A DNA stretch of 64,000 nucleotides from Cryomorphaceae bacterium (GCA_017798125.1 CP059070.1:372001-436000); one strand, 5' to 3'. Shown: positions 53,317 through 62,734, numbered from the stretch's first letter. Notes: a model not told the origin generated them from the sequence alone. Numbers and translations are program-made.

Positions 53317-55290
53317 ATGATCCCAAAGGAGACTGTTGACCGAATTTTTGAAGCTGCCCGAATCGAGGAGGTGATTGGCGAATTCGTACAATTGAAGCGG
53401 TCCGGGTCCAACCTAAAGGGATTGAGTCCTTTCTCCAACGAGAAGACACCGAGCTTTGTGGTCAGTCCCGCCAAGCAGATCTATAAGGACTTTTCCAGTG
53501 GGAAAGGTGGCAGTGTTGTGAACTTCCTGATGGAGCACGAGCACTTCACGTACCCCGAAGCCTTGCGCTACCTCGCAGACAAGTACGGGATCGAAATCGA
53601 GGAAAAAGAACAAACGCCCGAAGAGCTCAAAGCTGCCAATGAGCGGGAGAGCTTGTTTATCGTCAGCAAGTTCGCCGCAGAGTGGTTTCACGACCAACTC
53701 AAGACCGATGAAGGGCGCGCCATTGCTTATGGCTACTTACGCGAACGAGGCTTTAGCGATCAGACCATTGAAGACTTTCAGCTGGGCTACAACCCCGATC
53801 AGTGGACGGCCTTGACGGACAGCGCCATTGAAGCAGGGTATCAATTAGAGTATTTGGACAAAGCCGGACTGACCATTGTCCGGGATGAAGGGGCAAAGAA
53901 ATTTGACCGATTCAAAGGGCGCGTCATGTTCCCCATTCACAACTTGAGTGGACGGGTCATTGCCTTTGGAGGTCGCACCTTGAAAAGCGACAAGAGCGTT
54001 GCGAAATACGTCAACTCCCCGGAGACGAGCATCTATTCTAAGAGTAAGGTGCTCTATGGTATATACCAGGCCAAGCAGACCATTGTCAAAGAAGACGTTT
54101 GCTATTTGGTTGAAGGGTATACCGACGTCATCAGTCTTTATCAGGCCGGGATTAAGAATGTCGTTGCGAGTTCGGGTACTGCCCTGACTCCCGATCAAAT
54201 TCGGTTGATTCGGAGGTATACGCCAAATGTGGTCATCCTATATGACGGAGATCCCGCGGGGATCCGGGCATCGTTCCGCGGAATTGACTTGATCTTGTCG
54301 GAAGGCATGAATGTGAAGGTGGTGCTCTTCCCAGACGGAGAGGATCCAGACAGCTTTGCCAAGAGCCGATCTAATGAAGAAGTCACGGCCTATTTGGATG
54401 CCGAAGCCAAAGACTTCCTGCAGTTCAAGAGCCAGCTCTTGCTCGAAGAGGCCAAAGGTGATCCAGTTCGACGAGCAGCCCTCATTCGGGAAATCCTGAC
54501 CAGCGTGAGTAAGATTCCCGATCGCATTACACGTGATGTGTACGTTCGGGAGACGGCCCGGATGTTTGAGATGGGCGAAGACGTCTTGTACAACGAGCTA
54601 GCCCAGCAGCGTCGAAAGGATCAGAACAATCAACGCAAACGCGAACAGCGCAGCTCGGAACGGGAGGTTGAGGATCCGATGAGCGTGGTCCATCGGCCCG
54701 TTAAGGGCCCAAGTAAACCTACCCTGCCCGAAGATTTTGAGCAGGAAAAAGGAATCATTGCCCTGCTCCTGAATCACGGGAGTCATGGGATGGAAATAGA
54801 AAATCCGGAATGGGACGAAGAAGTGCACGCTGAAGAAGATCGGACCGAGCAGATTTCACTGGCCGAATTGGTCGTGGAAGATATTTTGGGCGATGGATTG
54901 TCCTTTCGCGATGAGCGTTTTGCTAAAGTTTTCAACAGCATTGTGGAAGGGATCGATGAAGGCGAAGTACGTGACGGTCAGTTCTTTGTACGAAGTGAGG
55001 ACCAGGAACTTTCGGCCTTGGCCAGTGAGCTTCTGAGTGAGCCCTACGAGTTGAGCGATTGGAGTAAGCGACAAATTTTTGTGGCGACGCGCGAGTCGAA
55101 GATTGAAGAGGACATGCGCCAGAAAGTCCTACGATTCAAGGAAAGGAAGGTGCTGCTGCTTCGGAAAGAAGTTACCGAAGAGCTCAAAAAGGAACTCGAC
55201 GACGCTACACGGCAAGCACATCTGCAACGTCTTTTAAAACTGAATCAAGTGGCCGAGCACCTGAGCAAGCCGCTGGGGCGCATTCTATAG
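53317..55290 (+). CDS. dnaG: DNA primase DnaG without zinc ligands
   Basis: 657 residues. The N-terminal zinc-finger fold is recognisable (GLSPFSNEKTPSFVVSPAKQ), but the four ligand positions C-x2-H-x17-C-x2-C are S37, S40, D58 and S61. The toprim core is intact (VEGYTDVISLYQAG, YDGDPAG) and the C-terminal helicase-binding region follows. It makes replication primers. The same loss occurs in flavobacterial DnaG proteins as I recall, so this is lineage-wide and not decay. A palindrome (54692-54709) lies in the linker near residues 460-465. Confidence 0.95.
   Translation: MIPKETVDRIFEAARIEEVIGEFVQLKRSGSNLKGLSPFSNEKTPSFVVSPAKQIYKDFSSGKGGSVVNFLMEHEHFTYPEALRYLADKYGIEIEEKEQTPEELKAANERESLFIVSKFAAEWFHDQLKTDEGRAIAYGYLRERGFSDQTIEDFQLGYNPDQWTALTDSAIEAGYQLEYLDKAGLTIVRDEGAKKFDRFKGRVMFPIHNLSGRVIAFGGRTLKSDKSVAKYVNSPETSIYSKSKVLYGIYQAKQTIVKEDVCYLVEGYTDVISLYQAGIKNVVASSGTALTPDQIRLIRRYTPNVVILYDGDPAGIRASFRGIDLILSEGMNVKVVLFPDGEDPDSFAKSRSNEEVTAYLDAEAKDFLQFKSQLLLEEAKGDPVRRAALIREILTSVSKIPDRITRDVYVRETARMFEMGEDVLYNELAQQRRKDQNNQRKREQRSSEREVEDPMSVVHRPVKGPSKPTLPEDFEQEKGIIALLLNHGSHGMEIENPEWDEEVHAEEDRTEQISLAELVVEDILGDGLSFRDERFAKVFNSIVEGIDEGEVRDGQFFVRSEDQELSALASELLSEPYELSDWSKRQIFVATRESKIEEDMRQKVLRFKERKVLLLRKEVTEELKKELDDATRQAHLQRLLKLNQVAEHLSKPLGRIL
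54692..54709 (-). repeat. Dispersed palindrome, copy 13, long loop (GGCCC-TTAAC-GGGCC-GAT)
   Basis: Perfect arms with GAT and a 5-nt loop, antisense in the poorly conserved linker of dnaG. Confidence 0.5.
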
Positions 55291-55412
55291 TGTCCTTTTT
55301 ACACTAAGCTTCTGTTTATCAACAGACTCCGACCCGTGTTAACAACTTGGGTTTTTATTCGAAGGTAAAATCAACTTAACTTACTCGTAAAGTATAGAGC
55401 GTGAGCTCTCCT

Positions 55413-55420
55413 TACTTTTG
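55413..55420 (+). promoter_or_regulatory. Promoter -7 element TACTTTTG
   Basis: Exact TAnnTTTG match 24 nt before the TonB receptor ATG at 55445. A TTG start at 55418 would fall inside it. Confidence 0.55.
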
Positions 55421-55444
55421 ACTCAAACTAAACCTAGTTTCAAA

Positions 55445-58168
55445 ATGCACAACAAACTAAAATGGAGTTTCTTGGCCATTTTCTGCCTCGCGTTTTCGTG
55501 GGGAGCCATGGCACAAGGAACGATCACAGGAACAGTCGTCGACGCGGAGACAGGCGAAGCGATTGTCGGAGCAAACATCGTAGTAAAAGGAGCATCTTTA
55601 GGGACGTCGTCAAGTTTTGACGGCTCTTTTTCTTTTAGGGCACCTGCAGGCGATCATGAATTGCACATTTCCTTCATCGGTTACACCGAAATGACGGAAA
55701 ACGTAACTGTTCGAGACGGGCAAACTGCCGACCTCGGAGAGCTGTCTTTAGCTTCAAGCTCAATTGGCTTGAACCAGGTCAACCTCATCGCGGATGTCGC
55801 GGTAGATCGTGAAACGCCAGTAGCTGTTTCTACGATCGATGCTGCGGAGATTCAGACTAAGTTGGGTAACCAAGAATTCCCGGAGGCCATGAAAAACACA
55901 CCTTCCATCTATGCGACGAAAGGAGCTGGTGGATTCGGTGACTCGCGAATTACCGTTCGTGGATTCTCGCAAGAGAATGTGGCCTTGTTGATCAATGGTA
56001 TTCCCGTGAACGGAATGGAAGACAACCGAGTATACTGGTCGAACTGGGCTGGTTTGGGTGATGTAACCCGTACCATTCAAGTACAGCGTGGACTCGGAGC
56101 TTCAAAATTGGCGATCACTTCTGTAGGTGGTACCATCAACATCATCACCAAAACAACTGACCAAGAGAAAGGTGGAAGCATCGGAACCATGATTGGAAAC
56201 GACAACTTCCAGAAAACTCAATTGACCTTATCTACCGGCCGCTTGGACAATGGCTGGGCGGTGACCTTCAGCGGTTCACGCACAACGGGTGATGGATACA
56301 TCAACAACGGATACATCGATGCTTGGAGCTACTTCCTTTCTGTAGCGAAAGAAATCAACCAAGACCACCAATTGGTCTTCACTGTGTTCGGAGCACCTCA
56401 GAAGCACGGTCAGCGTAGCTTCCAGCACCGCTACAGCGATTTCCAGAAGTACGGAATCCGCTACAACGATGACTGGGGTTATAAAGGCAACCAAGCTTAC
56501 GGTTGGAGAGACAACTTCTACCACAAGCCTCAAGCGGCTTTAAACTGGTATTGGAACATCAACGAAAAGACCTTCCTTTCGACTTCTGTTTACGGATCTT
56601 CAGGCCGCGGTGGTGGTACCGGAGATATTGGAAGTCGTCGCGAATTCCAATTGCCACGTGACTACAATGGAGAGGTAAACTTCGACGACATCGTCGCTTG
56701 GAACTCTGGTCAGAACGCACTTGGTGGTGATACACTCCAAGCCTTGAACTATGCCACGGCTGCAGGAGATAGCGGAACGGCTTTCATCGCGAACAAAGAA
56801 ACCGGTGGAACTATTAAGCGTGCTTCAATGAACGAGCACCAGTGGTTCGGCGCCTTGTCTACATTGACTTGGGACATCACCGACAATTTGCGTTTGAACA
56901 CAGGAGTTGACCTTCGCTGGTACTATGGAGATCACTACCGCAAGACCGTTGATCTTTTGGGTGCTGAATGGTGGTTTGACCAAGACAGTCGTCAAATCTC
57001 AGCTGCACAACTCGACTGGGTTGACTTCAACGGCGATGGTGTGCGCGACGACAATGAGCTCGGAAACTTGGTTCGTCCAGGAAACGACGCTTTGAACTTC
57101 TTCGGAACGGAGGATACGGAAAACCGTATCGATTACTCCAACCAAGAGCAAATCAACTGGGCGGGAGTCTTTGGAGAGTTTGAATACTCTAAAGATCGTT
57201 TGAGCGCCTTCTTGAGCTTGAGCTTGTCGAACATCTCTTATGAGCGTTACGACGAATTCAACAGTGGGCCAACTACGAGTGAGAAGTTGAACTACCTCGG
57301 ATACAATATAAAGGCAGGAGCGAACTTCAATATTGACGAAAACAACAATGTCTTCGTAAATGCTGGACAATTGTCTCGTGCTCCTTACTTCGACATCGTC
57401 TTCCCACGCTTCAACAACGTAGACATCAACAAAGAAGCTGAGAACGAAACCACTACGGCTTTCGAGATTGGCTATGGCTACCGAAACAATTGGTTCTCTG
57501 TAAACGTGAACGGGTACTACACGCTATGGCAAAACAAAGCCGAGTCATTCTCTGAGACTGATGATGACGGAAACCTTCGCTTTGCAAACGTACTTGGAGT
57601 AGATGCCCTTCACCAAGGAATTGAAGTTGATGCCCGCATCCGTCCGGTGAGCAACTTGGAATTGATGGTCATGGGATCCTTCGGAGACTGGAAATGGCAA
57701 GGAACTGCGAGCGGTGTTATTCAGGATGACGACCAAAACGTCATTGGTGAAGAGACCTTCTACGTAGATGGTTTGAACGTTGGAGACGCTGCACAAACGA
57801 CTGGAATGTTGGGCGCAAGCTACCGCTTCCCATTCGGCATCACGATCGACGCGAGCTGGTCTGTATACGATCGTATTTATGCGAGCTTCCAGCCTAGCGA
57901 CCGTACTTCTGAAGCGGATCAAGGTATCCAGCCATTCGAACTTCCATCTTACCAATTGGTGGACGCAGGTTTGACTTGGAAATTCGACCTCTTCGGATAC
58001 GATGCTGTTCTTCGCGGAAACGTCAACAACTTGTTTGACGAAATCTTCGTGATGGAAGCTCAGGATCGTGGAGACGATACGCAAACAGATCAAGAGCGTT
58101 TGGAAAGCTCACGTGTATGGTACGGTTTCGGTCGTACTTGGAACGTAGGATTGAACGTTCGATTCTAA
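55445..58168 (+). CDS. TonB-dependent receptor with carboxypeptidase-regulatory-like domain
   Basis: 907 residues. Signal peptide (MHNKLKWSFLAIFCLAFSWGAMAQ), a CarboxypepD_reg-like domain (about 25-105), plug domain (SRITVRGFSQENVALLINGIPVN), and a 22-strand barrel ending WNVGLNVRF. It takes up a large ligand across the outer membrane using TonB. No SusD partner is beside it, so it is not a SusC glycan system by context. The gene has a -7 element upstream and a strong terminator downstream, and looks monocistronic. Ligand unknown. Confidence 0.93.
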   Translation: MHNKLKWSFLAIFCLAFSWGAMAQGTITGTVVDAETGEAIVGANIVVKGASLGTSSSFDGSFSFRAPAGDHELHISFIGYTEMTENVTVRDGQTADLGELSLASSSIGLNQVNLIADVAVDRETPVAVSTIDAAEIQTKLGNQEFPEAMKNTPSIYATKGAGGFGDSRITVRGFSQENVALLINGIPVNGMEDNRVYWSNWAGLGDVTRTIQVQRGLGASKLAITSVGGTINIITKTTDQEKGGSIGTMIGNDNFQKTQLTLSTGRLDNGWAVTFSGSRTTGDGYINNGYIDAWSYFLSVAKEINQDHQLVFTVFGAPQKHGQRSFQHRYSDFQKYGIRYNDDWGYKGNQAYGWRDNFYHKPQAALNWYWNINEKTFLSTSVYGSSGRGGGTGDIGSRREFQLPRDYNGEVNFDDIVAWNSGQNALGGDTLQALNYATAAGDSGTAFIANKETGGTIKRASMNEHQWFGALSTLTWDITDNLRLNTGVDLRWYYGDHYRKTVDLLGAEWWFDQDSRQISAAQLDWVDFNGDGVRDDNELGNLVRPGNDALNFFGTEDTENRIDYSNQEQINWAGVFGEFEYSKDRLSAFLSLSLSNISYERYDEFNSGPTTSEKLNYLGYNIKAGANFNIDENNNVFVNAGQLSRAPYFDIVFPRFNNVDINKEAENETTTAFEIGYGYRNNWFSVNVNGYYTLWQNKAESFSETDDDGNLRFANVLGVDALHQGIEVDARIRPVSNLELMVMGSFGDWKWQGTASGVIQDDDQNVIGEETFYVDGLNVGDAAQTTGMLGASYRFPFGITIDASWSVYDRIYASFQPSDRTSEADQGIQPFELPSYQLVDAGLTWKFDLFGYDAVLRGNVNNLFDEIFVMEAQDRGDDTQTDQERLESSRVWYGFGRTWNVGLNVRF

Positions 58169-58188
58169 TCGCGATCAGCGCTATGAAG

Positions 58189-58223
58189 AAAAGGGAGCCC
58201 ACTTCGGTCGGCTCCCTTTTTTT
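58189..58223 (+). terminator. Intrinsic terminator after the TonB receptor
   Basis: AAAAGGGAGCC pairs with GGCTCCCTTTT (11 bp) around a 10-nt loop and the second arm runs into a T tract, 20 nt after the stop. Confidence 0.85.
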
Positions 58224-58234
58224 ATCTTCCCTAT

Positions 58235-59230
58235 ATGAAAAGACTCTTACTCCTCTTTCTCCTCCCCTTTTCTCTTCACGCCCAAGAAGAAGCTGCGCTC
58301 ACTAAAATTGCTTTGGGAAGCTGTTCCAAGCAAGACATGCCGGAGATGCAGATGTGGGATGAAATCAATGCCGAGAACGCCGATTTATGGGTTTGGCTCG
58401 GCGACATCATTTACGCGGACTCCGATCATCTCGACACGATTAAAGACAAATACGCACGCCAGAAGGCCCATCCGGGATACCAAGATCTCATCTCGAAGAC
58501 CCCGGTCATTGGCGTTTGGGACGATCACGACTACGGTGTCAACGATGGAGACCGTACCTATCCGCGCAAGGACGCTTCTAAGAAACTGATGTTCGACTTT
58601 CTGGACTATCCCGAAGATCACCCCGATCACCTGCACGACGGAGCCTACCAAAGCTATACCTATGGCCCCAAGGGCCAACAGGTCCGCATCATCCTGCTGG
58701 ACACGCGTTATTTTCGAGATCCTCTGGGACGTGCCAATGCGGATGCAGGACAGCGCTACTACAAGGATCCAGAAGGTGAACTGCTTGGAGAAGAACAATG
58801 GAAGTGGCTCGAAGGAGAGCTCAAGAATTCACCCGCGCAAGTGAATATTGTCGTCTCCAGTATTCAAATCATCTCGTCTCGGCACCCGTATGAGAAATGG
58901 AGCAACTTCCCGCTCGAACGGGAACGGTTCTTCAAATTGCTTTCCGAAACCCAACCCGAAGGTCTTGTGCTCATCAGCGGTGACCGTCACATCGGGGAGG
59001 TTTCGATGATTTTGTTGGAAGAAGAATACGAAGTCTACGAAATGACCACGAGTGGACTCACCAATACGTGGACCGATGAATACGACGAGGAAAATCCATA
59101 TCGGCTTGAAAGAGCCATCAGTCGTAACTACGGTCTCGTTGAAATTGACTGGTCCGAAGAATTGCCGCGGGTATCAGTTCACGTCAAGGGACCGGGAGGT
59201 GAATCACTGATTCGGACCGAAGTCAAGTAA
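58235..59230 (+). CDS. PhoD-like metallophosphatase, exported
   Basis: 331 residues. Signal peptide MKRLLLLFLLPFSLHAQ. Metal-site motifs GSCSKQ, LGDIIYAD, WDDHDYGVND and SGDRHIGE follow the PhoD/alkaline phosphatase D order. It likely hydrolyses phosphodiesters or phosphomonoesters in the periplasm. The 3' end overlaps recJ by 8 bp. Confidence 0.9.
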   Translation: MKRLLLLFLLPFSLHAQEEAALTKIALGSCSKQDMPEMQMWDEINAENADLWVWLGDIIYADSDHLDTIKDKYARQKAHPGYQDLISKTPVIGVWDDHDYGVNDGDRTYPRKDASKKLMFDFLDYPEDHPDHLHDGAYQSYTYGPKGQQVRIILLDTRYFRDPLGRANADAGQRYYKDPEGELLGEEQWKWLEGELKNSPAQVNIVVSSIQIISSRHPYEKWSNFPLERERFFKLLSETQPEGLVLISGDRHIGEVSMILLEEEYEVYEMTTSGLTNTWTDEYDEENPYRLERAISRNYGLVEIDWSEELPRVSVHVKGPGGESLIRTEVK

Positions 59231-60935
59231 GGTCTAGGTCTTTCACCAAGAGCTGCAAGGTCGTATGACCCATCCAGTGATTTTCATTGAGCTCAAAAAC
59301 GGCATGAAAGCTGTGTCCATTCTCCAATGACGGCACCCATTCACTCATGCCAAAGCCAATGGCTTCCATGCTTTTTGTAGCGCCTTCACCCGTGAGGGTC
59401 ATTTTCAAATGATCACGCTGCTTTCCTATGGCCATGACATAAGGACTTCGCGTCCGCAATTCACGAGCACAAAAAACCGGAACGGGATTCTCTGGACCAA
59501 AGGGTTCAAAGCGACGCAGCAGACGATAAAACTTAGGCGAAAGCTCATCAATATCCACCTCGAGATCAATTTCAATTTCCCGCTGGCGTTGATGCTCGGT
59601 GATCCGTTCCCCCACAACTTCTTCAAAGGCCGCTTTAAATCCCTCAAGCTGCTCTTCTCGAAGCGTCATGCCCGCCGCATACATATGGCCTCCGAATTGC
59701 TCTAAGTGCTCCGAACAGGCCTCGAGGGCTGCATAAACATCAAAGTTGTGAACTGACCGAGCGGAGCCCGCCAGCACTCCATTGGATTTGGTCAAGACAA
59801 CTGTGGGCCGATAGAACTTCTCAATCAATCGGGAGGCCACAATCCCCACAACACCTTTATGCCACTCGGGTTGATAAACGACCGTACTGTAGGCGTCCTC
59901 TGAGATTTCGTTTTCGATCTGCGCCAAGGCTTCGAGGGTAGTCGATTCATCCGTCCGCCGACGTTCCTCATTTGCTGTTTCCAAGCCGTGCGCTTTTTGC
60001 AGGGCCAATTGGCCATCCTTCTCGATCAATAACTCCACCGCCAAACGACCGTGCTCCATACGACCGGCCGCATTGATTTTGGGTGCAATCTTAAACATGA
60101 CATCGGTGCTCGAAAGCCTATTGGCCACCTTAGAAAGCCGGACAAATGCCTGCAGCCCGGGACTGGGCTCAGTATTCAAGCGTTCCAGGCCAAAATAACT
60201 CAGGATGCGGTTCTCGCCCGTGACAGGCACCATGTCCGCTGCAATGGCCACCGCGACCAAATCGAGGAAACGAACCAAAGCCTGTTCGTCCAGTCCTTTT
60301 TTGCGGGAAAGCCCTTGCATCAGTTTGAATCCTACACCAGCACCACAGAGCTCCTTAAAGGGGTAATCGCAATCCGAACGTTTAGGGTCTAGGACGGCAT
60401 AAGCCGGCGGCAACTGAGCACCCGGACGGTGATGATCGGCAACAATGACATCGACCCCACGCTCTTGAACCCAGGTGATTTCCTCAATGGCCTTAACGCC
60501 GCAATCCAGTGCAATAATTAGGTCAAAATCGTTGTCCACCGCATACTCCATTCCTGTGCGAGAAAGGCCATAGCCCTCAGCGTATCGGTCCGGGATGTAG
60601 AAATCCAAATGCTCCGTGTAGGGTTCCAAAAAGGTATAGACCAGTGCAACGGCAGTAGTCCCGTCCACATCGTAGTCCCCGTAGACCAGGATGCGCTCTT
60701 CTTGTTCGAGTGCGGTGTGCAATCGATCCGCGGCCTTTTCGAGATCCGCCATGGTGAATGGATCGTGAAGATCTTCCAATCTAGGTTTGAAAAAAGATTC
60801 TGCCTCCTGGTAACTGGTGATCCCACGCTGTGCCATCAACTGGGCAATGGTTCCCGGAACTCCGAGCTCTGAGCGCAACTGCTCCACCACGCTCCCCTTG
60901 GGTGTGGGCTTCATCCGCCACCGCGCTTTCCTCAT
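59223..60935 (-). CDS. recJ: Single-stranded-DNA-specific exonuclease RecJ
   Basis: 570 residues. DHH-family motifs DYDVD (87-91) and DHH (167-169) and the C-terminal DHHA1 and OB regions fit RecJ. It degrades single-stranded DNA 5' to 3' in recombination and repair. The start overlaps the stop of the DAHP synthase gene by 4 bp (ATGA). Confidence 0.95.
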   Translation of the reverse strand: MRKARWRMKPTPKGSVVEQLRSELGVPGTIAQLMAQRGITSYQEAESFFKPRLEDLHDPFTMADLEKAADRLHTALEQEERILVYGDYDVDGTTAVALVYTFLEPYTEHLDFYIPDRYAEGYGLSRTGMEYAVDNDFDLIIALDCGVKAIEEITWVQERGVDVIVADHHRPGAQLPPAYAVLDPKRSDCDYPFKELCGAGVGFKLMQGLSRKKGLDEQALVRFLDLVAVAIAADMVPVTGENRILSYFGLERLNTEPSPGLQAFVRLSKVANRLSSTDVMFKIAPKINAAGRMEHGRLAVELLIEKDGQLALQKAHGLETANEERRRTDESTTLEALAQIENEISEDAYSTVVYQPEWHKGVVGIVASRLIEKFYRPTVVLTKSNGVLAGSARSVHNFDVYAALEACSEHLEQFGGHMYAAGMTLREEQLEGFKAAFEEVVGERITEHQRQREIEIDLEVDIDELSPKFYRLLRRFEPFGPENPVPVFCARELRTRSPYVMAIGKQRDHLKMTLTGEGATKSMEAIGFGMSEWVPSLENGHSFHAVFELNENHWMGHTTLQLLVKDLDLT

Positions 60936-62038
60936 GCGGTCGGATCTTCTTCGACCCGGTGGGTCATATCTGTTTGGGTACGTACCGAGTGCTTGTGGAT
61001 CAGCTTAAAGAGCTCTTCGACCAACTCGCGATAAAGACTTTGTTCCTCACCCCAATCCGATCGCGTTTCCAAGATTTCGAACCAGCGGTCCAATTGGAAT
61101 ACAGCGACGTTTCGATCCTTCTTGAATGCTCCAATCTCCTCTACAACGCGGATCCGTCGAGCCAATACCTCGATCAATTCGCTGTCAATTTCATCAATGC
61201 GCTCTCGTAGCGTTTTCAGCTTGCTCAAGAAAAGGGCATCCTCAGAAGAGGTATCGCGAAGCACAAGTCCGCTCATAATTTCCCCGAGTCTGCGCGGCGT
61301 CACTTGCTGCTGCGCATCGCTCAAAGCCACCGAAGGGTTCCAATGCGATTCGATCATCAACCCATCCATATTCAAATCGAGCGCCGTTTGACTCACTTCA
61401 GAAATGAGTCCAGGTGTTCCGGCAATGTGGCTCGGGTCGCAAAGAATGGGTAAATCGGGAGCCAATCGACGCATTTCGATGGCCAACTCCCATTTGGGTT
61501 CATTCCGATACGGCTTGCTGTCGTAGGCAAAAAAGCCTCGATGAATGGCCGCCATATCCGTAATTCCGGCGCGGTTCACTCGTTCAAGAGCGCCAATCCA
61601 CAGTCCGATATCCGGGTGCAGGGGATTCTTCACCCACACTTTGCGATCAGTCCCTTTCAAGGCGTTGGCAATTTCCTGTACGTAAAAGGGATTCACCGTG
61701 GTGCGCGCACCCAGCCACAAGTATTCAATATCATGCTTGAGGGCCCATTCCACATGCTCGGCATTCGCCACTTCTGTTGCAAGTGGCAATCCGAATTCTT
61801 GGCGGGCTTCGTCCAACCAGCGCAAAGCAGGCGTTCCAATGCCTTCAAAGGATCCCGGACGCGTGCGCGGCTTCCAAACACCGGCACGAATGACATCCAC
61901 ACGAGCGTGCTTCACCAATTCGGCTATGGTTTGATGGACCTGTTCTTCGCTTTCCGCACTGCACGGACCGGCCACCAAAAATGGACGTTCCTTACCTCGG
62001 GCTACCGAAGGCTCCACATGAAGTTCCGTAGGGCTCAT
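60932..62038 (-). CDS. Bifunctional DAHP synthase/chorismate mutase (type II)
   Basis: 368 residues. N-terminal KDPG-like DAHP synthase (about 15-250: VAGPCSAESEE, GVWKPRTRPGSFEG, DPSHIAGTP) followed by an AroQ-type chorismate mutase (about 262-350: RERIDEIDSELIEVLARRIRVVEEIGAFKK). It carries out the first step of aromatic synthesis and the first step toward Phe/Tyr. The fused order is common in Bacteroidota, where the mutase may act as a regulatory domain. The start at 62038 lies 8 nt after a -7 element; a TTG at 62044 would sit too close to it. Confidence 0.93.
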   Translation of the reverse strand: MSPTELHVEPSVARGKERPFLVAGPCSAESEEQVHQTIAELVKHARVDVIRAGVWKPRTRPGSFEGIGTPALRWLDEARQEFGLPLATEVANAEHVEWALKHDIEYLWLGARTTVNPFYVQEIANALKGTDRKVWVKNPLHPDIGLWIGALERVNRAGITDMAAIHRGFFAYDSKPYRNEPKWELAIEMRRLAPDLPILCDPSHIAGTPGLISEVSQTALDLNMDGLMIESHWNPSVALSDAQQQVTPRRLGEIMSGLVLRDTSSEDALFLSKLKTLRERIDEIDSELIEVLARRIRVVEEIGAFKKDRNVAVFQLDRWFEILETRSDWGEEQSLYRELVEELFKLIHKHSVRTQTDMTHRVEEDPTA

Positions 62039-62046
62039 AGACAATA

Positions 62047-62054
62047 CAAAAGTA
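62047..62054 (-). promoter_or_regulatory. Promoter -7 element TACTTTTG
   Basis: Exact TAnnTTTG match on the minus strand, 8 nt before the DAHP synthase ATG. Confidence 0.55.
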
Positions 62055-62061
62055 CGGGTTT

Positions 62062-62733
62062 TTAGCGCTTCCCTTCGACCACCAAAACGAGTTCGCCCTT
62101 TGCTTTGTTCGCCTCAAATTCGGCGTGCAACTCCCCGAGGGTGCCGCGGTGGTAGGTTTCGTACAGCTTGCTGATTTCCCGGACAAGAGTGGCCCTACGG
62201 GCCGATCCAAACACATCGCTCAAATCACCCAAGGTCTTGACAATCTTGTGCGGTGACTCATAGAACACCATGGTCCGCGGCTCTTCCGCCAATTCCTTCA
62301 GTCGCGTTTGTCGTCCTTTCTTCACCGGCAAAAAACCCTCAAAGGTGAAGCGATCATTGGGTAGGCCTGCGGCCACTACGGCAGGAATCATGGCCGTGGC
62401 ACCCGGCAAGCACTCGACTTCCACCCCAGCTTCCGTCGCTGCACGAGCCAAGAGAAAGCCCGGGTCCGAAATTCCCGGCGTTCCCGCATCGGTGATGAGC
62501 GCATAGGTCACTTCTCCGGACAATTCGCGGACCAGCGATTCGCTGATCTTGTGTTCGTTGTGCATGTGGTACGCGCGCATGGGCGTATCAATAGCGTAGT
62601 GCTTCAGTAATTTCCCAGAAGTCCGGGTATCCTCTGCTAGAATCAGATCGGCTTGCTTCAATACCTCCAGAGCTCGGAGCGTAATGTCTCCGAGGTTACC
62701 AATCGGAGTGGGCACCAGCACCAGCCTTCCCAT
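62062..62733 (-). CDS. rsmI: 16S rRNA 2'-O-methyltransferase RsmI
   Basis: 223 residues. Tetrapyrrole-methylase fold: LVLVPTPIGNLGDITLRALEVL, LILAEDTRTSGKLL, ALITDAGTPGISDPG and FYESPHK motifs are intact. It methylates C1402 of 16S rRNA. It begins one base after the stop of the gene at 62735. A palindrome (62191-62206) lies in the segment before REISKLYE. Confidence 0.95.
   Translation of the reverse strand: MGRLVLVPTPIGNLGDITLRALEVLKQADLILAEDTRTSGKLLKHYAIDTPMRAYHMHNEHKISESLVRELSGEVTYALITDAGTPGISDPGFLLARAATEAGVEVECLPGATAMIPAVVAAGLPNDRFTFEGFLPVKKGRQTRLKELAEEPRTMVFYESPHKIVKTLGDLSDVFGSARRATLVREISKLYETYHRGTLGELHAEFEANKAKGELVLVVEGKR
62191..62206 (+). repeat. Dispersed palindrome, copy 14 (GGCCC-TAC-GGGCC-GAT)
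   Basis: Identical to copy 6 over all 16 positions, antisense in rsmI, in the codons for GSARRA. Confidence 0.7.
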
Positions 62734-62734
62734 C

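Noticed and set aside
55288-55306. Hairpin at the dnaG stop codon (TAGTGT/ACACTA)
   Set aside because: The stem is short and AT-rich and no T run follows, so it is not a convincing terminator.
58664-58676. GGCCC-CAA-GGGCC in the PhoD-like gene
   Set aside because: The arms match one subfamily but the loop is CAA and there is no GAT, so membership is not supported.
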